Assembly (NCBI RefSeq): GCF_051020985.1
Contig: NC_134999.1
Location: 37,047,160 to 37,111,159, forward strand
Direction of reading: 5' to 3'
Source: Nomia melanderi
Taxonomy: Eukaryota > Arthropoda > Insecta > Hymenoptera > Halictidae
DNA length: 64,000 bases
The stretch's first letter is position 1. Each line of letters begins with the position of its first letter. Positions 62,001-64,000 of this stretch are shown here, piece after piece. Under the pieces are notes generated by a model. The model had not been told where the DNA came from. It worked only from the letters and a program-made list of their open reading frames with translations, and made no database searches. The position numbers and the translations under genes were made by a program.

Positions 62001-64000
62001 CGAGCGTGGGAAACGGAATCGGTTCCCCGTCGAGCCGTTCGTTCGGTCGCCGGAGAAATCCGCCGGTTTCTCGCGGGGGACACCCGTTAGAATTTCAATC
62101 AGGGTGATGCGTCGATCTCTAAGCCTGCCTTTCCAGGCGAGCATCGCCGGTTACTGACAGGAGGAGGCGTGCTTCGGCTGATGCGCGCGGACGGGGATGC
62201 ACGTAGGTGCACGTAAGCGCGATTTTACCGCTGGAGGTGAGGTGTGCATGCACCTTTCACTAGCGGAAGTGAACAACTGAGACAAACGCGTGAGAGCGAC
62301 CCGGGTCATCGTCGCTTCTTCCATGGAACTATATGCTTATCGGAGGGCAATCTGCCAGCTTAGGTGATGGTGATCGATCACGCGGACAATTCAGCTACAT
62401 GATCGTCCATAATTATCAGGCCTTTTCATTACGGTTCGCTGGCAACGTCGCCGACAATCGAGGAAGTCCTTTAAAACGTTGTCGCCTCTGAATTATACTC
62501 TCCGGATCGATCCCCCGTGTCCCCGGGGACCGTAATTCATTCGCGATGAATAAATCCTTCGGCTTCCGAGAAGGTTACACGAAGCTCAATCCCTGCGGGC
62601 CGAAAAGCTTGTCCGATCTCCTCGCCTTATGCGGCGAACGCTGTGAAAGACGTTACGTAACGGGGGGACACTGCTTTGGAAAGTGTCAATGATCGCGAAT
62701 GGCGTCGCTGATAATTATTGACGATTCGATTCATTAGTCTTTCCCCCTGAGAGAGCGACGAGGAGGCGGCGCGGGATTCCGCAACGGGTAACCGTGAGAA
62801 GGAATAATCTGGAGGCGGTAAATCATACACGATTCGTTCGAGAACGATAAACGCCGCAGACTCGCTTCGTATGAATTAGCGTTGAATAACGGTGCCGCTT
62901 CCATTAACATTAATGCCGGTTTTTTATCGACATTTCCTTGTAACTGGAAAACACCGGGAAGATTGCAGGAAAAGAGGCTTGGAAATGATAGGTGGGAAGT
63001 ATCTCTTCGAAGGATTCCTTTCTTCGCTCGATAACGAAATCTACTTAATGCGTTCTCAATAATTAAGACGTATTATTTTCTAGTTACGCGTACACGGGTC
63101 TTCTTGGCTTCATTAAACAGTTTCATTTATACGAAGGATATCACTCGCGAAGCAAACAGTGCTCCAGGACTCACGATCCATGTCCAATTAGAAACCTCGT
63201 CCTAGACGTCCCCAATTACCCCGAGGATCTCGCTGGAATTGATTAACCAGAGGGTCTCGTGTTTCCGTGAACCGAGCGATTCCCGATGCATCGCACGGAA
63301 CGGAGTAGGTAAGGTCGGGAGCGTGGGTTCTCAGGATGCAGCGTGCATCGCAGCAGCGCAGGAAGACGGAAGCGTCCCGCGGATCGATCTCGAGAGGTGA
63401 ACGAGCCGCGGGTAACGGTGAACCCGGCGGACAAGAAGAGCGTGCCGGTGAAACTCGGGCGACCTCTGCAAAGGTCGCCGCATCACGAAGAAAGTGGATC
63501 CGATAAGTAGCAACTGGGCAAAACTATCGTGGATAATTGCGATCCGCCTGGCGAGCTCTTTCGCCGCGTTCGAGGCTGATTTCTACGGCTCCGCCCTTCG
63601 AGACGATCACGGGAACACCGTCAATTAGCATTCGTCTCCCCTAATCTAACGGATCATCCGGTGAAATCATTTCTTCCAATACGCAGAACACTTCTCTATG
63701 AAACTCGCTGGAAGACGACGGTCCTGCGCGGTAATTAATTATTAATTAGTCCGGTGATAATCGCGATTGCGCAACCGGTTTACGTAAAAGACGAGGACGG
63801 GGAATCGCCGATCCCGCGTCGGATTACTGGGATCGGGGTAAAAGTGGAGCGACGCGGCGAAGAAAAGAAAGACGAGGAGAGGATTTTAATGGACGCAACG
63901 CGGTGCCAAATAAGCGTTTTGAGCCGGAAAGGAAAGCGGGGAGATTAAAACGGTGCCAAGCTGATTAGAAAGAAGCGAAAGGAGCGCGGCTACCGCCGAA
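62001..64000. other. No gene recognised
   Basis: Mixed-composition DNA with short, unsupported open frames only. Donor-like sites near 63.31 kb are not tied to an exon. Confidence 0.35.

Overview
The window looks like nuclear DNA of a holometabolous insect, most likely a hymenopteran (bee, wasp or ant). The reasons are spliced genes with GT-AG introns, an hrp48/Hrb27C-type RNA-binding protein, c-type lysozymes, an insect-like chondroitin synthase, and a mosaic of CpG-rich and very AT-rich DNA full of microsatellites. Nothing bacterial or viral was seen. All exon structures were worked out by eye from splice sites, phase and protein similarity.

Layout: (1) 1-2040, + strand: last exons and 3'UTR of an ankyrin-repeat/death-domain protein. 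(2) About 2.0-32 kb: a long stretch without a conventional gene, rich in (CT)n, (GT)n, (TA)n and (AAT)n. Inside it, on the minus strand, are two short, well-bounded exons (8634-8773 and 6371-6462). They end in the same peptide, NYHPYRR-stop, and in the shared GPQR and tail codons they differ only at synonymous positions. (3) 32027-41054, minus strand: Hrb27C/hrp48 (DAZAP1 family), seven coding exons. Its penultimate exon ends in the phase that both distal exons need, so they are best read as alternative last exons about 23-26 kb downstream. (4) 41-48.9 kb: no convincing coding exon; probably the promoter/5' region between the divergent genes Hrb27C and Chsy. (5) 48970-55043, + strand: complete chondroitin sulfate synthase in five coding exons, preceded by an overlapping uORF. 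(6) 55751-55993, minus strand: a small unrecognised gene. (7) 56755-57186 and 58017-58472, + strand: two tandem secreted c-type lysozymes that share a promoter motif and have both lost the second catalytic Asp. (8) 58.5-64 kb: no gene recognised; a 245-bp tandem duplication with TTAA/CCCTT ends lies at 61.5-62.0 kb.

The genes do not form one pathway. The most unusual locus is Hrb27C. It shows duplicated distal terminal exons, a (CGG)n tract just upstream of a weak proximal 3' splice site, a possible 19-nt poison microexon, and a downstream region whose dinucleotide repeats all have the same strand polarity. Together these suggest, but do not prove, strongly regulated 3'-end choice for this RNA-binding protein.
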